From Phycisphaerales bacterium (GTDB taxonomy: Bacteria > Planctomycetota > Phycisphaerae > Phycisphaerales > UBA1924): a stretch of DNA of 55,289 nucleotides. Positions 8,403-16,816 of the stretch are shown in pieces; within the stretch, counting starts at the first letter, position 1, and the number at the start of each line of letters is the position of its first letter. The notes below the pieces were generated by a model. It was not told where the DNA came from. It saw nothing but the letters and a program-made list of their open reading frames with translations, and made no database searches. The position numbers and the translations under genes were made by a program. The stretch spans positions 1 through 55,289 of the forward strand of contig JADLCM010000030.1 of the NCBI GenBank assembly GCA_020847175.1, in the 5' to 3' direction.

Positions 8403-10784
8403 GTGACAACAGGTTCGTTCGATCCAGAGATCATGCAGGACTTCCTGACGGAGTCAGGCGAGCTGCTCGAACGTCTCGAGGTTGACCTCGTGGCGCTGGA
8501 GGCCACTCCGACCGAACCGGAACTGCTCAACACGGTGTTCCGCGCGCTGCACACAATCAAGGGCAGCGCGTCGTTCCTGTCCCTCACGCACCTCGTCGCC
8601 ATCGCCCACGTCGCGGAGAGCGTACTCAACTCAGCCAGGTCCGGAAGCGTCGTGATCGACGCCCGTGCGATGAACCAGCTGCTGGCGGCGGTGGACCTCA
8701 TCAAAGAGCACATGGCCCAGATCCGCGCCGGCGAGTCGCTCTCGAGCCCTGATCCGCGGTTGGTGGATTCGCTCCGAGCGATCGGCGAAGGTCGCGGCGA
8801 GTTGTCTGATCCGCGCCCCGCCGGCCTCGCGACGTCAACGGTCACGCCGCACACAGATGGTTCAACCAGCCGGCCGCTGGCGCTTGGTGAAGGAAAACGG
8901 GACCTGCTCGAGTTCCTGCTCAGCGATCTCGACGAGACGATCGGACGCATCGCGGGGTGCGCCGGCGCACTTGGAGCGGACGCCTCGGCACATCACTCGG
9001 CGGAGGAGTTGAGCGAGCTTGCCGAGTCGCTCGCGCGTAGCGTGGACTACTTCGAGATGCCGGGCCTCACTCGCCTGGCGCGTTCACTGGGTGAGGCCAG
9101 CACAGGCGTCAACGCGAGTGTGGACCCCGCGGTTCTGGCCCACCTGATTCGGCGTATCGACTCCATCGTCGACCTGCTGCGCCGAACGTCTGAAGGCCTT
9201 CGCCGTGGTGTCGTCCTCGAGTGGCCCATCGACACGCTGTGCGCCCGCATCTCGGCGCTCGCCCGGGGTGAACTGCCCGACACGCTGGGTGCTCCTCCCG
9301 GCAGCGCCGAGGACGCATCGCGCATGGACGGCGTGTTCGGCGCCGCCGGACCCAGCGCATCGGCGGGAACGGGCACGCCGGCGACCGACAAAGCGGCCCC
9401 CGTGATGTCGGAAGGCGGCCCCGGTGAGGCGGCCGCAGGACACGCGACCGACGTGTCGCCCAGCGCGACGGCCTCGACACCCGCCGAAAGCCCGCCGCAA
9501 AGCGAATCAGGCACGCGCGCAGATGCCGCTCCAGGACACAACCGTGCCAAGGGGAACGCGGCAGGCAAGCCCGGCGACGCGAGCGTCCACGGTGACCAGA
9601 CGATCCGAGTCGAAGTCGGTCGCCTCGAAGCGCTGATGAACCTCGTGGGCGAACTGGTGTTGCAGAAGAACCGCGTGAATGCGCTTGCACGCCGGGTGTC
9701 GCTGCACAGCTCCCTCGACCCCGATCTGCGCGACGGCATGGGCCTGGCCGCGTGCGATCTCGACCGGGTGACCGGGGACATTCAGGTGGCGGTGATGCGT
9801 ACGCGCATGCAGCCCCTGGACAAGATCTTCGGGCGCTATCCCCGCCTCATCCGCGACCTCGCGGGCAAGACCGGGAAGAAGATCCACCTCGTGATCGAAG
9901 GAGGCGAGACGGAGGTGGACAAGAGCGTGATCGAGGAGCTCGGCGATCCGCTCGTCCATCTCATGCGGAACAGCGCCGACCACGGTCTTGAACCACCGGA
10001 GGAGCGACAGGCCGCAGGCAAGGGCGACACCGGCACGATCCGGCTGCGCGCTTCGCACGAGGGCAGTCATGTGCGCATCGAGGTGGGCGACGACGGACGG
10101 GGCCTGATCCGTGAGAAGATCGCCCGCAAGGCCCTCGAACGGGGCCTCGTCACCGAGGCCGAGCTCCCCGGACTGTCCGATCGCGAGGTCTTCCGGTTCA
10201 TCTTTGAGGCCGGCTTCTCCACCGCCTCGCAAGTCAGTGACCTCTCCGGTCGCGGCGTGGGGCTCGACGTCGTCCGCACCAACGTCCTCAAGCTCAAGGG
10301 CTCGGTCGATCTCGACTCGGCGCCCGGCACGGGCACCACCTTCGTCATCACCATCCCCCTCACCGTGGCGATCATGACCGCGATGATGGTGGGCGTGGGC
10401 CAGGAGATATACGCCGTGCCTCTGGACAGCATCATCGAGATCGTGCGCCCGCGCCCGGAGGAGATGAGCACGATCCGCAGCGCCCCGGTGATGCGCCTTC
10501 GCGACGCGGTGTTGCCGCTGATCGACGCGGGCGAAGCGTTTCACCAGCCCGCCGAGCAACGCAAGGCAAACCCCTTCGCGGTCGTGCTGGCCAACGGTGA
10601 CCGGCGCGTGGGGCTCATGGTGAGCCGGCTGATCGGGCAACAGGAGATCGTGATCAAACCTCTGGACGGCGCCGGCCAAGACGGACCTCTCAGCGGCGCC
10701 ACGGTGCGCGACGACGGCGGCGTAAGCCTCATCGTGGATGTTCCACGGCTGATCAAACTCGGCGAGGATCGTGTCGCAGCGTAG
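8403..10784 (+). CDS. cheA: Chemotaxis histidine kinase CheA
   Basis: The central kinase of the pathway, 793 residues from a GTG preceded by GAAGGGGA; a GTG at 8370 overlapping the cheR stop is possible. Domain order: HPt with phospho-acceptor H50 in ALHTIKGSASF; a long region (about 150-300) containing a second HPt-like helical segment without the histidine; a Gly/Ala/Pro/Ser-rich linker; the dimerisation domain (IRVEVGRLEALMNLVGELV); the ATP-binding domain with N-box HLMRNSADHGLEPPEER, DDGRGL and SGRGVGLDVVR; and a C-terminal CheW-like domain. It autophosphorylates and phosphorylates CheY and CheB. No separate P2 domain is obvious. Confidence 0.95.
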   Translation: MTTGSFDPEIMQDFLTESGELLERLEVDLVALEATPTEPELLNTVFRALHTIKGSASFLSLTHLVAIAHVAESVLNSARSGSVVIDARAMNQLLAAVDLIKEHMAQIRAGESLSSPDPRLVDSLRAIGEGRGELSDPRPAGLATSTVTPHTDGSTSRPLALGEGKRDLLEFLLSDLDETIGRIAGCAGALGADASAHHSAEELSELAESLARSVDYFEMPGLTRLARSLGEASTGVNASVDPAVLAHLIRRIDSIVDLLRRTSEGLRRGVVLEWPIDTLCARISALARGELPDTLGAPPGSAEDASRMDGVFGAAGPSASAGTGTPATDKAAPVMSEGGPGEAAAGHATDVSPSATASTPAESPPQSESGTRADAAPGHNRAKGNAAGKPGDASVHGDQTIRVEVGRLEALMNLVGELVLQKNRVNALARRVSLHSSLDPDLRDGMGLAACDLDRVTGDIQVAVMRTRMQPLDKIFGRYPRLIRDLAGKTGKKIHLVIEGGETEVDKSVIEELGDPLVHLMRNSADHGLEPPEERQAAGKGDTGTIRLRASHEGSHVRIEVGDDGRGLIREKIARKALERGLVTEAELPGLSDREVFRFIFEAGFSTASQVSDLSGRGVGLDVVRTNVLKLKGSVDLDSAPGTGTTFVITIPLTVAIMTAMMVGVGQEIYAVPLDSIIEIVRPRPEEMSTIRSAPVMRLRDAVLPLIDAGEAFHQPAEQRKANPFAVVLANGDRRVGLMVSRLIGQQEIVIKPLDGAGQDGPLSGATVRDDGGVSLIVDVPRLIKLGEDRVAA

Positions 10785-10835
10785 TGAAGCCAGAACGCCG
10801 GGTCCGGCCCGGCGCAAGCCCAGGAAGGATCATGC

Positions 10836-11324
10836 ATGGACCCGGCATTCATCGTCCCCTTCATCACGAGCATCCAGAACGTCTTTTCCACGATGCTCCA
10901 GCTTCCCGTCGAGATCGGGGAACCCGCCGTCAAGGTCGACAGGCAGCCCACCTTCGACGTCTCAGGCATCATCGGCATGAGCGGCGACGTCACGGGTACG
11001 ATTATTCTCTCGTTCCCGCGAGCGACCGCCGAACGCGTCGTTCAACTCTTCGCGGGCATGAGCATGAGCGCTGACTCCGCTGACTTCGCCGACGCCATCG
11101 GTGAACTGGTCAACATGGTGAGCGGCAACGCCAAGGCCCTCTTCCCCACCAAGGCGGTCTCCATCTCCTGCCCCAGCGTCGTCGTCGGAACCGGCCACAC
11201 GGTCGCCATTCCTTCCGATACGCCGGTGGTGTGCGTGCCCTGCTCCACTGACTGCGGCAACGTAATGATCGAGGTCGCCCTCAAAGTCAATGCTGACAGT
11301 GCCCGCCCCGTCGTTCGTGCCTGA
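10836..11324 (+). CDS. cheX: CheX-type CheY-P phosphatase
   Basis: A 162-residue CheC/CheX/FliY-family protein. It contains the phosphatase signature E-x-x-N in ADAIGELVNMVSGNAK (E90 and N93), once, as in CheX rather than twice as in CheC. The preceding DVSGIIGMSGDVTGTIILSFP is the usual N-terminal strand region. CheX dephosphorylates CheY-P and so terminates the signal; it replaces CheZ in many phyla. The ATG follows an AGGAAGGA ribosome-binding site. Its position directly before cheY fits this role. Confidence 0.9.
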   Translation: MDPAFIVPFITSIQNVFSTMLQLPVEIGEPAVKVDRQPTFDVSGIIGMSGDVTGTIILSFPRATAERVVQLFAGMSMSADSADFADAIGELVNMVSGNAKALFPTKAVSISCPSVVVGTGHTVAIPSDTPVVCVPCSTDCGNVMIEVALKVNADSARPVVRA

Positions 11325-11362
11325 ACACACCACGCTCACCCTCGATGCTAGAGGATTACGCC

Positions 11363-11740
11363 ATGCGCATCATGCTCATCGATGATTCTAAGACCATGCG
11401 GAACATCCAGCGCTCGGTTCTCGGCCAACTCGGCTACACCGAGATTGAAGAGGCGTGCGACGGTGAGGACGCACTCTCAAAGGTCGGCGCCTACAAGCCC
11501 CAGCTCCTGCTCGTCGACTGGAACATGCCCAAAATGGACGGCCTGTCTTTCGTCAAGGCCTACCGCCAGTCAGATAGGACCACCCCCGTCATCATGGTGA
11601 CGACCGAAGCCGAGAAGAGCCGTGTCATCGAGGCCATCAAGGCAGGCGTCAACAACTACGTCATCAAGCCGTTCACCCCCGACCTGCTCTACCAACGCAT
11701 CAACGAAACGCTCGCCAAGTGCGGCATGGCCGCGACCTGA
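11363..11740 (+). CDS. cheY: Chemotaxis response regulator CheY
   Basis: A stand-alone receiver domain of 125 residues. The acidic pocket is D7 and D8 (LIDDSKTMR), the phospho-acceptor is D52 (LLLVDWNMPKMDG), the switch threonine is T80 (VTTEAE) and the conserved lysine is K102 (VIKPFTP). There is no output domain, so it acts by binding a target such as the flagellar motor switch or a type IV pilus regulator; neither is encoded nearby. I chose the ATG with GAGG eight bases upstream over an in-frame ATG six codons earlier. It is the last gene of the operon. Confidence 0.95.
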   Translation: MRIMLIDDSKTMRNIQRSVLGQLGYTEIEEACDGEDALSKVGAYKPQLLLVDWNMPKMDGLSFVKAYRQSDRTTPVIMVTTEAEKSRVIEAIKAGVNNYVIKPFTPDLLYQRINETLAKCGMAAT

Positions 11741-12308
11741 CCGACGCCGTCTCCGTCGAACCGGAATCTGCGGTCCTGCGCCGGTCGATGCGACGCGCGT
11801 GCCTCAGGCGGCGCTCCCGCAGGCGTGGCCGCTCCGATCCCGGACCCGATCACGCGCGCGAGAGGCATGCAGGACCGCGGAGGAGACCCGGCCGGCCGGA
11901 GGGCGAAGGGCCAAGGGGGGCACGCTCGCGAACCGGCGAACCCTGAACGCGCGTTCGACGGGCGCCGCGCTGGTCGGGGCCTGATTGGCGTCGTGCGCCC
12001 GCCGGCCGCGCCTCCGCCCCAGGCTGAAGTGTCGTTCGTCCGCGTCATGGCACATCGGTACGACGGCTCGAACGCCCCGCCGCGCGATGTCGTCCCGAGA
12101 GCCTCTCAAGCGTCACGCGCCGCGTGGGGCGTGACGCGGCGCCGCCGATGAGAGACCCGCGCGACCATGGATCACGTTCCCACCCGTCCTGAAAACCGGG
12201 CAAGAACAGGAAGACCGTGCCATCGCGCGCCGGGTGTGCCGTTCTCGGGCTATCTTGTGATGCGGGCCGCGCCCGCGCTGCCCTCACCCCTTGCCCGAAA
12301 GGCCCGCC
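11741..12308. other. Apparently non-coding spacer with an inverted repeat
   Basis: About 570 bases with no frame I can defend on either strand. The only structure I see is a perfect 9-bp stem, GCGTCACGC at 12110-12118 and GCGTGACGC at 12129-12137, with a 10-base loop and no T-tract. It could terminate the chemotaxis operon or be part of a regulatory RNA; neither is established. Confidence 0.4.
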
Positions 12309-13049
12309 ATGCCCGTCACAAGCGCCGTTGCGAGCGCCGTGTCGACCGGAACCGCCTCCGGTGACCGGCTCGAACTCACCATCGCCGTGACGGAAGACAC
12401 CGGCGCGAAGCACCAGTTTCTGCTTCACACCTCCTACCGCAAGCACATCGTGGACACGTACAAGACGGACGGCGGCTATGTCCCCGCGTATTCCTCCGAG
12501 AACACCATCACCAGCCTGTCGTTCGCCCATTTCACCGCCGCGTTCAAGGAATACGGCGACGCGATCGCGGCGCGCATTCTCTCCCAGGGCATTGCGCTGG
12601 TGCCCAAAGATCCAGCCAACGTCATCAGCACGTCCTACCACATCCACTTCGGCTCCGATGCCCAGAGCCTCGGCAATTCGGTGCACTGCTTTCCGTGTGT
12701 GCCCGCCGGCCAGACCTCAACCAAGGCGGTCGTGCTCGACAGCGAGGGGCTCAAGGGCCTCGTCAAGGTCTGCAAGTTCCTCTTCCACACCCCGGGCTTT
12801 GCGAGCGGCACGCCCGAGGCCATCCTGGCCGCGCAGACCACGAAGCCGACGGGCAAGCCTGATCCCTCGCAACTCGCGGTGATCCAGAGCGTCAGCAAGA
12901 CGAGCAAGACCTGGGCCGGCAACCGCTCGCAGGCCAAGAGCGTGTACGACGTGACCGCCAATCAGCTCTGGCTCGCGGCCCTGCTCGGGGCCAGCGACTA
13001 TTCCGCCCTCGTCGCCAAGCTCGCCCACGACAAGCCCACGATCACCTGA
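12309..13049 (+). CDS. Hypothetical protein
   Basis: Unrecognised 246-residue soluble protein without signal peptide or transmembrane helix. It begins with a Ser/Thr/Ala-rich tail. The central part (FLLHTSYRKHIVDTYKTDGG; LVPKDPANVISTSYHIHFG) looks beta-rich and could be a binding domain. The C-terminal third is Lys/Ser/Thr-rich, then helical (NQLWLAALLGASDYSALVAKLAHD). The ATG is preceded by GAAAGG with a spacing of six. It stands alone between two gaps, so context says nothing about function. Confidence 0.6.
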   Translation: MPVTSAVASAVSTGTASGDRLELTIAVTEDTGAKHQFLLHTSYRKHIVDTYKTDGGYVPAYSSENTITSLSFAHFTAAFKEYGDAIAARILSQGIALVPKDPANVISTSYHIHFGSDAQSLGNSVHCFPCVPAGQTSTKAVVLDSEGLKGLVKVCKFLFHTPGFASGTPEAILAAQTTKPTGKPDPSQLAVIQSVSKTSKTWAGNRSQAKSVYDVTANQLWLAALLGASDYSALVAKLAHDKPTIT

Positions 13050-13113
13050 TCGAGCCCGGCGCCCCGCGCGCGGAGCGTCGATGCACGCCGCCCGGGAGTC
13101 ATCAGCGACCCCG

Positions 13114-13130
13114 TCTCAGCCGGGCTGAGA
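13114..13130. promoter_or_regulatory. 17-bp palindrome upstream of the PerM-family gene
   Basis: TCTCAGCC and GGCTGAGA form perfect 8-bp arms around one central G, about 85 bases before the next start codon. With such a short centre this suits a dimeric repressor operator better than an RNA hairpin. No binding protein can be named. Confidence 0.3.
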
Positions 13131-13215
13131 AGGCATCGCCGCGCGCCCGGCGCGCGCAGCGCACCGAGCCTTCGCTTACCATGCGGGCGTCCACGACAGG
13201 GAGCCGCGCCCGCGC

Positions 13216-14661
13216 ATGACGCCTCCACCCCCCCAGCGCCCCGCCGGGCTTCGACCGTGGCGCGAACTGCACCTGTGGCAGATCCAGCCCCTGCGCGATG
13301 TGCTGGTCATCGTCATCATCGTGCTGCTCTTCAGGCTGGGCTACACCCTTCGCCTCGTCACCGTGCCCATCCTGCTCGCCCTGCTCCTCGCCTACCTCTT
13401 TGAGCCCCTCGTCCAGCGCCTCACCCGCATCCGCCGGGTCAACCGGAGCATCGCGGCGGGGGGCATCATCATCGGCGCGGGCCTGCTCGTGGTCGTGCCC
13501 ATCGTCGTTGCCACGGTCTTCGCCGCGGGCCAGGGCGTGCGCTACGCCCAGTTCCTCTCCCGCAACGTGGACCTCGTCATCGCCTCCAGCCAGACGCCCG
13601 GCGAAACCGAACTCCGCCAGCAGCTCCCCAACGATTCCTGGGTCTGGATCCGCGACCAGCTCGCGGATATCCGCGAGAAGGAACGCCTGGAGGCCGAGGC
13701 CCGCGCCCAGCGCCAGCGCGAGGACGCCCTCGAACGCGAGGCCCGCGAGGCCCGCGAGCGCGGCGAGGAGCCCGCCGCCGGCGACGTGCCCCCCGCGCAG
13801 CCCGCCGCCGCTCCCCCGGCTTCTCCGCAGGCCAACCCCGCCCCCACCAGCATGTCCGAGGTTGTGCTCCGGTGGGTGCGCGACAACGCCGAACGCATCG
13901 GCAAGCGCGTGCTCAGTTCGGGCACAGATGCGCTGGGCATCGCCTTCGACGTGTTCAAGGGCTTCGGGCTCCTGGTCTTCACATGCTTCCTCACCGCGTT
14001 CTTCTTCTTTTTCTTCTCCACCGGCTGGGGCAGGGTGCAGCGGGTGTGGCGCGACGCCATCCCCGAGCGTCACCGCGCCCGAACACTCGAACTCCTCTCC
14101 AAGATGGACCGGGTCGTGAGCGGCTTCGTCCGCGGCCGGCTCACCATCTCCCTCATCCAGTGCATCATCTTCTCCATCGGGTACTGGCTGGTCGGGGTGC
14201 CCATGCCTCTCATCATCGGGCCCATCGTCGGCATCCTCGCCATCGTGCCGTACGTCGGGCTCATCGGCATCCCGATCAGCGTGGTCGCCATGTGGCTGGA
14301 CCCCCAGCCTCTCTTCGGCTGGCAGGAGGCGTTCTGGTGGAGCATCGCGGGCCCCTTCATCGTCTACCAGGTGGGCCAGATTCTCGATGACTACCTGCTC
14401 ACCCCGCTCATCCAGGGCAAGGCCACCGACATGGACACGCCCGCGATCCTCTTCGCATCGATCTCCGGCGGCATCCTCGCCGGCGTCTACGGCCTGCTGC
14501 TGGCGATCCCCGTCGCCGCGTGCCTCAAGATCTTCCTCCGCGAGGTCGCCATCCCCCGGTTCCGCGAATGGACGCGCGGCGAGGCCTCCGACCCGCTGCC
14601 CTTCGGCGTCGATCCCGTCTCACGCATCGTCCCGCGCGACCCGCCCCCCGCGAGCGAATGA
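13216..14661 (+). CDS. AI-2E/PerM-family transporter
   Basis: A 481-residue inner-membrane protein of the PerM/TqsA/YdiK ('AI-2E family transporter') superfamily. It shows the usual layout: two or three N-terminal helices (VLVIVIIVLLFRLGY; VPILLALLLAYLFEPLVQ), a long soluble segment, then about five helices with the family motif VVSGFVRGRLTISLIQ and GPIVGILAIVPYVG. The stretch at residues 155-215 is unusual: a Glu/Arg/Ala-rich putative coiled coil followed by a Pro/Ala-rich linker, inserted in the loop that is shorter in most relatives. Members export small molecules or act as Na+/H+ antiporters; the substrate is not readable here. Confidence 0.85.
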   Translation: MTPPPPQRPAGLRPWRELHLWQIQPLRDVLVIVIIVLLFRLGYTLRLVTVPILLALLLAYLFEPLVQRLTRIRRVNRSIAAGGIIIGAGLLVVVPIVVATVFAAGQGVRYAQFLSRNVDLVIASSQTPGETELRQQLPNDSWVWIRDQLADIREKERLEAEARAQRQREDALEREAREARERGEEPAAGDVPPAQPAAAPPASPQANPAPTSMSEVVLRWVRDNAERIGKRVLSSGTDALGIAFDVFKGFGLLVFTCFLTAFFFFFFSTGWGRVQRVWRDAIPERHRARTLELLSKMDRVVSGFVRGRLTISLIQCIIFSIGYWLVGVPMPLIIGPIVGILAIVPYVGLIGIPISVVAMWLDPQPLFGWQEAFWWSIAGPFIVYQVGQILDDYLLTPLIQGKATDMDTPAILFASISGGILAGVYGLLLAIPVAACLKIFLREVAIPRFREWTRGEASDPLPFGVDPVSRIVPRDPPPASE

Positions 14662-14792
14662 CCCGCGCTCCGGCGCGAGCCGTGCCGAACCGCCGAACGA
14701 TTCACACGAGGTCTGGCGCCTCGAAATGAAGGCACGAGCCCGATCCGCGCGCTCCGCCGAACGCGCCTGGCCCACGACCTCACCCCCGACCC

Positions 14793-15626
14793 TCACTCCG
14801 CCTTCGTCGCGATCACCTCGAACACCGTCGGCAGGGCGATCCAGGCCGCCGGGTCCGCGCTCGCCCTGGCCCAGTGCGCATCGAACTCGGCCTTGTCCGC
14901 GGCGCTCAGGTGTCCGCTCTCGACGAGGCGAGGCAGAAAACTCTTCCAGAAGATCGTCGGCCATGTCCACATCGTGTCCGTCGGGCGGGCGCACCGCTGC
15001 AGCGCGCCCCAGTGATCGATGCGGAAGCCGGCGCCGAGCAGCCACCCCGGCACGCGCCCCATGACGTCGGTATCACCCCCGGAATCGCGCCACGACCGCG
15101 ACACCGCCTCGATCGTGCGGTCGAACACCGGCGCGCGCGGCGCCAGGCATGTCGAACCCTGGTAGTTGAAATAGTCCTGGATGATGATCCGCCCGCCCGG
15201 CCGGAGCGCCGACGCGATGCCCCGGATCACCCGCTCCGTATCACGCGTGAAGCACAGCACCCACCGGATGTACGCCGCGTCGAAGGGCGCGTGCCCCCGG
15301 AGCAGGTCGGGCAGGTGGTGAACGTCTCCTTCGAGCGCACGCACATGATCCAGGTGCTGGCTCGCCGCCTCGCGGGTGAAGTGCGCGACAAACCGCGCAC
15401 TCTCGTCCACGCCCACCACCGCGCCCGCAGGGCCGACCAGCGCGGCGAGATCGCGCGAGGCGAACCCCGGCCCGCACCCCACGTCCAGCACGCGCTCGCC
15501 GGGCCGAATCGCCGCCCGCTCCCAGAGCCGCAGCGCCGACTCGGCCCACAACCGATGCTGCGTGCCCAGCCGCAGCAGTTCTTCCTGGTCGGTGCCCAGC
15601 ACATACGCCCGTTCGCTGCTCGTCAT
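14793..15626 (-). CDS. Class I SAM-dependent methyltransferase
   Basis: A 277-residue Rossmann-fold methyltransferase. Motif I is VLDVGCGPGFASRDLA, followed by an acidic residue at the end of strand 2 (VVGVDES), EGDVHHLPD, and the post-II strand FDAAYIRWVLCFTRD with LRPGGRIIIQDYF. The C-terminal 100 residues are a family-specific cap rich in Trp and Arg. Similar to UbiE/COQ5-like enzymes, but the substrate is unknown. The ATG gives a sensible start at MTSSERAYVLGTDQEE; an upstream in-frame ATG would add 22 basic residues. The neighbours do not suggest a pathway. Confidence 0.85.
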   Translation of the reverse strand: MTSSERAYVLGTDQEELLRLGTQHRLWAESALRLWERAAIRPGERVLDVGCGPGFASRDLAALVGPAGAVVGVDESARFVAHFTREAASQHLDHVRALEGDVHHLPDLLRGHAPFDAAYIRWVLCFTRDTERVIRGIASALRPGGRIIIQDYFNYQGSTCLAPRAPVFDRTIEAVSRSWRDSGGDTDVMGRVPGWLLGAGFRIDHWGALQRCARPTDTMWTWPTIFWKSFLPRLVESGHLSAADKAEFDAHWARASADPAAWIALPTVFEVIATKAE

Positions 15627-15785
15627 GCCCAAGCGTAGCGGCGGCGATGAACACCACCCGGCGCGGTCCCCCTTCCGCCGGGTGCGCACCATCCCCGGCC
15701 CGGCGCACCCGCTTCAGACCGCCCGCCTCGCCTCCCGCTCGCCCCCGGCCCGCCGCGCCGGTCCTCGCAGTATCATGCCCGCGCT

Positions 15786-16601
15786 GTGGTGGGGGCCGCC
15801 CTGACAACGGTGCTGCTTCCCGGCGCGATCGCGCTGGGCGTGATGCTTGTCTCCCGCGTGTCGCTCACCCTGCGCCGGGCCGCGCCGGCCCTCACCCTGG
15901 GCGTGACCGGCGGCCTCGGCACCTGTCTCGTGCTGGGGCGCGTGCCCCCGGTCCCCGGGCGCGTGGGCGAAGACTGGCTGCCCCTGCTCTTTGCAATCGC
16001 CGGGCTGCTCGGTTCGTACGCGGCCCTCGCACGGCGCCCCGGCCCCTCGCGCCTGTTGCCGCTCGTGCTCGCCGCCCTGCTGCTTGCGATGCCCCTGGCC
16101 AATGCGTGGAAGGGCTGGCCGGCCCTCTCGATTGCCTTTGCCTGGGTTGCCGGCATGGCGATCGCGGGCCTGCCCGCGTGGGCCCTGGGCCTTCTCGCCC
16201 GGCGCGAGCGCACCCGCCTTGCCTCCGAGTGGTGCATGCTCGCGTCCTCCCTCGCGGGCGCGGCGGGGCTCTTCCTCGCCTACACCGGCAAGTACGCCCA
16301 GATCAGCCTCCTCCTTGCCATGGTCGCAGGGGCCTCGATCCTCACCCGCGCCAAGCGCCCCATCGGCGGCGGCGGCACCCACCTGCCCCGGCGAGAGGGC
16401 TCCGCCAGCACGCCCGCCGTGCTCGCCCCCTTTCATGCGTGCCTGGTGCTCATGGGCTGCTTCTACGCCGACCTGTACTGGGGGGCGGCGGGGCTGCTTT
16501 TGCTCGCGCCCCTTGGCGCGGCGACCGGCCCCCGGCGCGGCATCCTGGTGAGCACCCTCGCCTGCCTCGCCGCGAACGGCGTGCAGTGGGCGGCGCGGTA
16601 G
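15786..16601 (+). CDS. Polytopic membrane protein, unknown
   Basis: A 271-residue protein dominated by hydrophobic Ala/Leu/Gly helices, about seven or eight by eye, separated by short basic loops (LARRPGPSR; LARRERTR). No transport motif is recognisable. It starts at GTG and stops about 200 bases before the insertion-sequence remnant. Its 5' end is divergent from the methyltransferase. Composition and third-position GC agree with neighbouring genes, which supports it being real. Confidence 0.6.
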   Translation: MVGAALTTVLLPGAIALGVMLVSRVSLTLRRAAPALTLGVTGGLGTCLVLGRVPPVPGRVGEDWLPLLFAIAGLLGSYAALARRPGPSRLLPLVLAALLLAMPLANAWKGWPALSIAFAWVAGMAIAGLPAWALGLLARRERTRLASEWCMLASSLAGAAGLFLAYTGKYAQISLLLAMVAGASILTRAKRPIGGGGTHLPRREGSASTPAVLAPFHACLVLMGCFYADLYWGAAGLLLLAPLGAATGPRRGILVSTLACLAANGVQWAAR

Positions 16602-16770
16602 TCACACACAGGCTGCTTTGACCCACCGTGGGCCGACTCGCAACCTCAACGATCGCTGGCGCGACAAAGACTCATGAAGACGCGGCGATCTGAAAGGGTC
16701 ACCGCCACGCACAGCCGGCGCCGACCATTCGCAACTCGAACCCTTTTGATCTCTGCAATGTGAATGGAGT

Positions 16771-16816
16771 GAGTGCCCTGGAGCCGATAGCTGTGGTATG
16801 AGGATCAAGGGCACTC
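16771..16816 (+). repeat. Inverted repeat spanning the transposase start codon
   Basis: GAGTGCCCT (16771-16779) and AGGGCACTC (16808-16816) are perfect 9-bp arms flanking the transposase ATG at 16798. In a transcript reading in from outside, the stem would sequester the start codon, a known way in which insertion sequences limit impinging expression. Applying that mechanism here is inference. Confidence 0.4.

Noticed and set aside
12045..12686. 213-codon minus-strand frame across the spacer
   Set aside because: It is mostly antisense of the 246-residue unknown gene and has no motif or good start.
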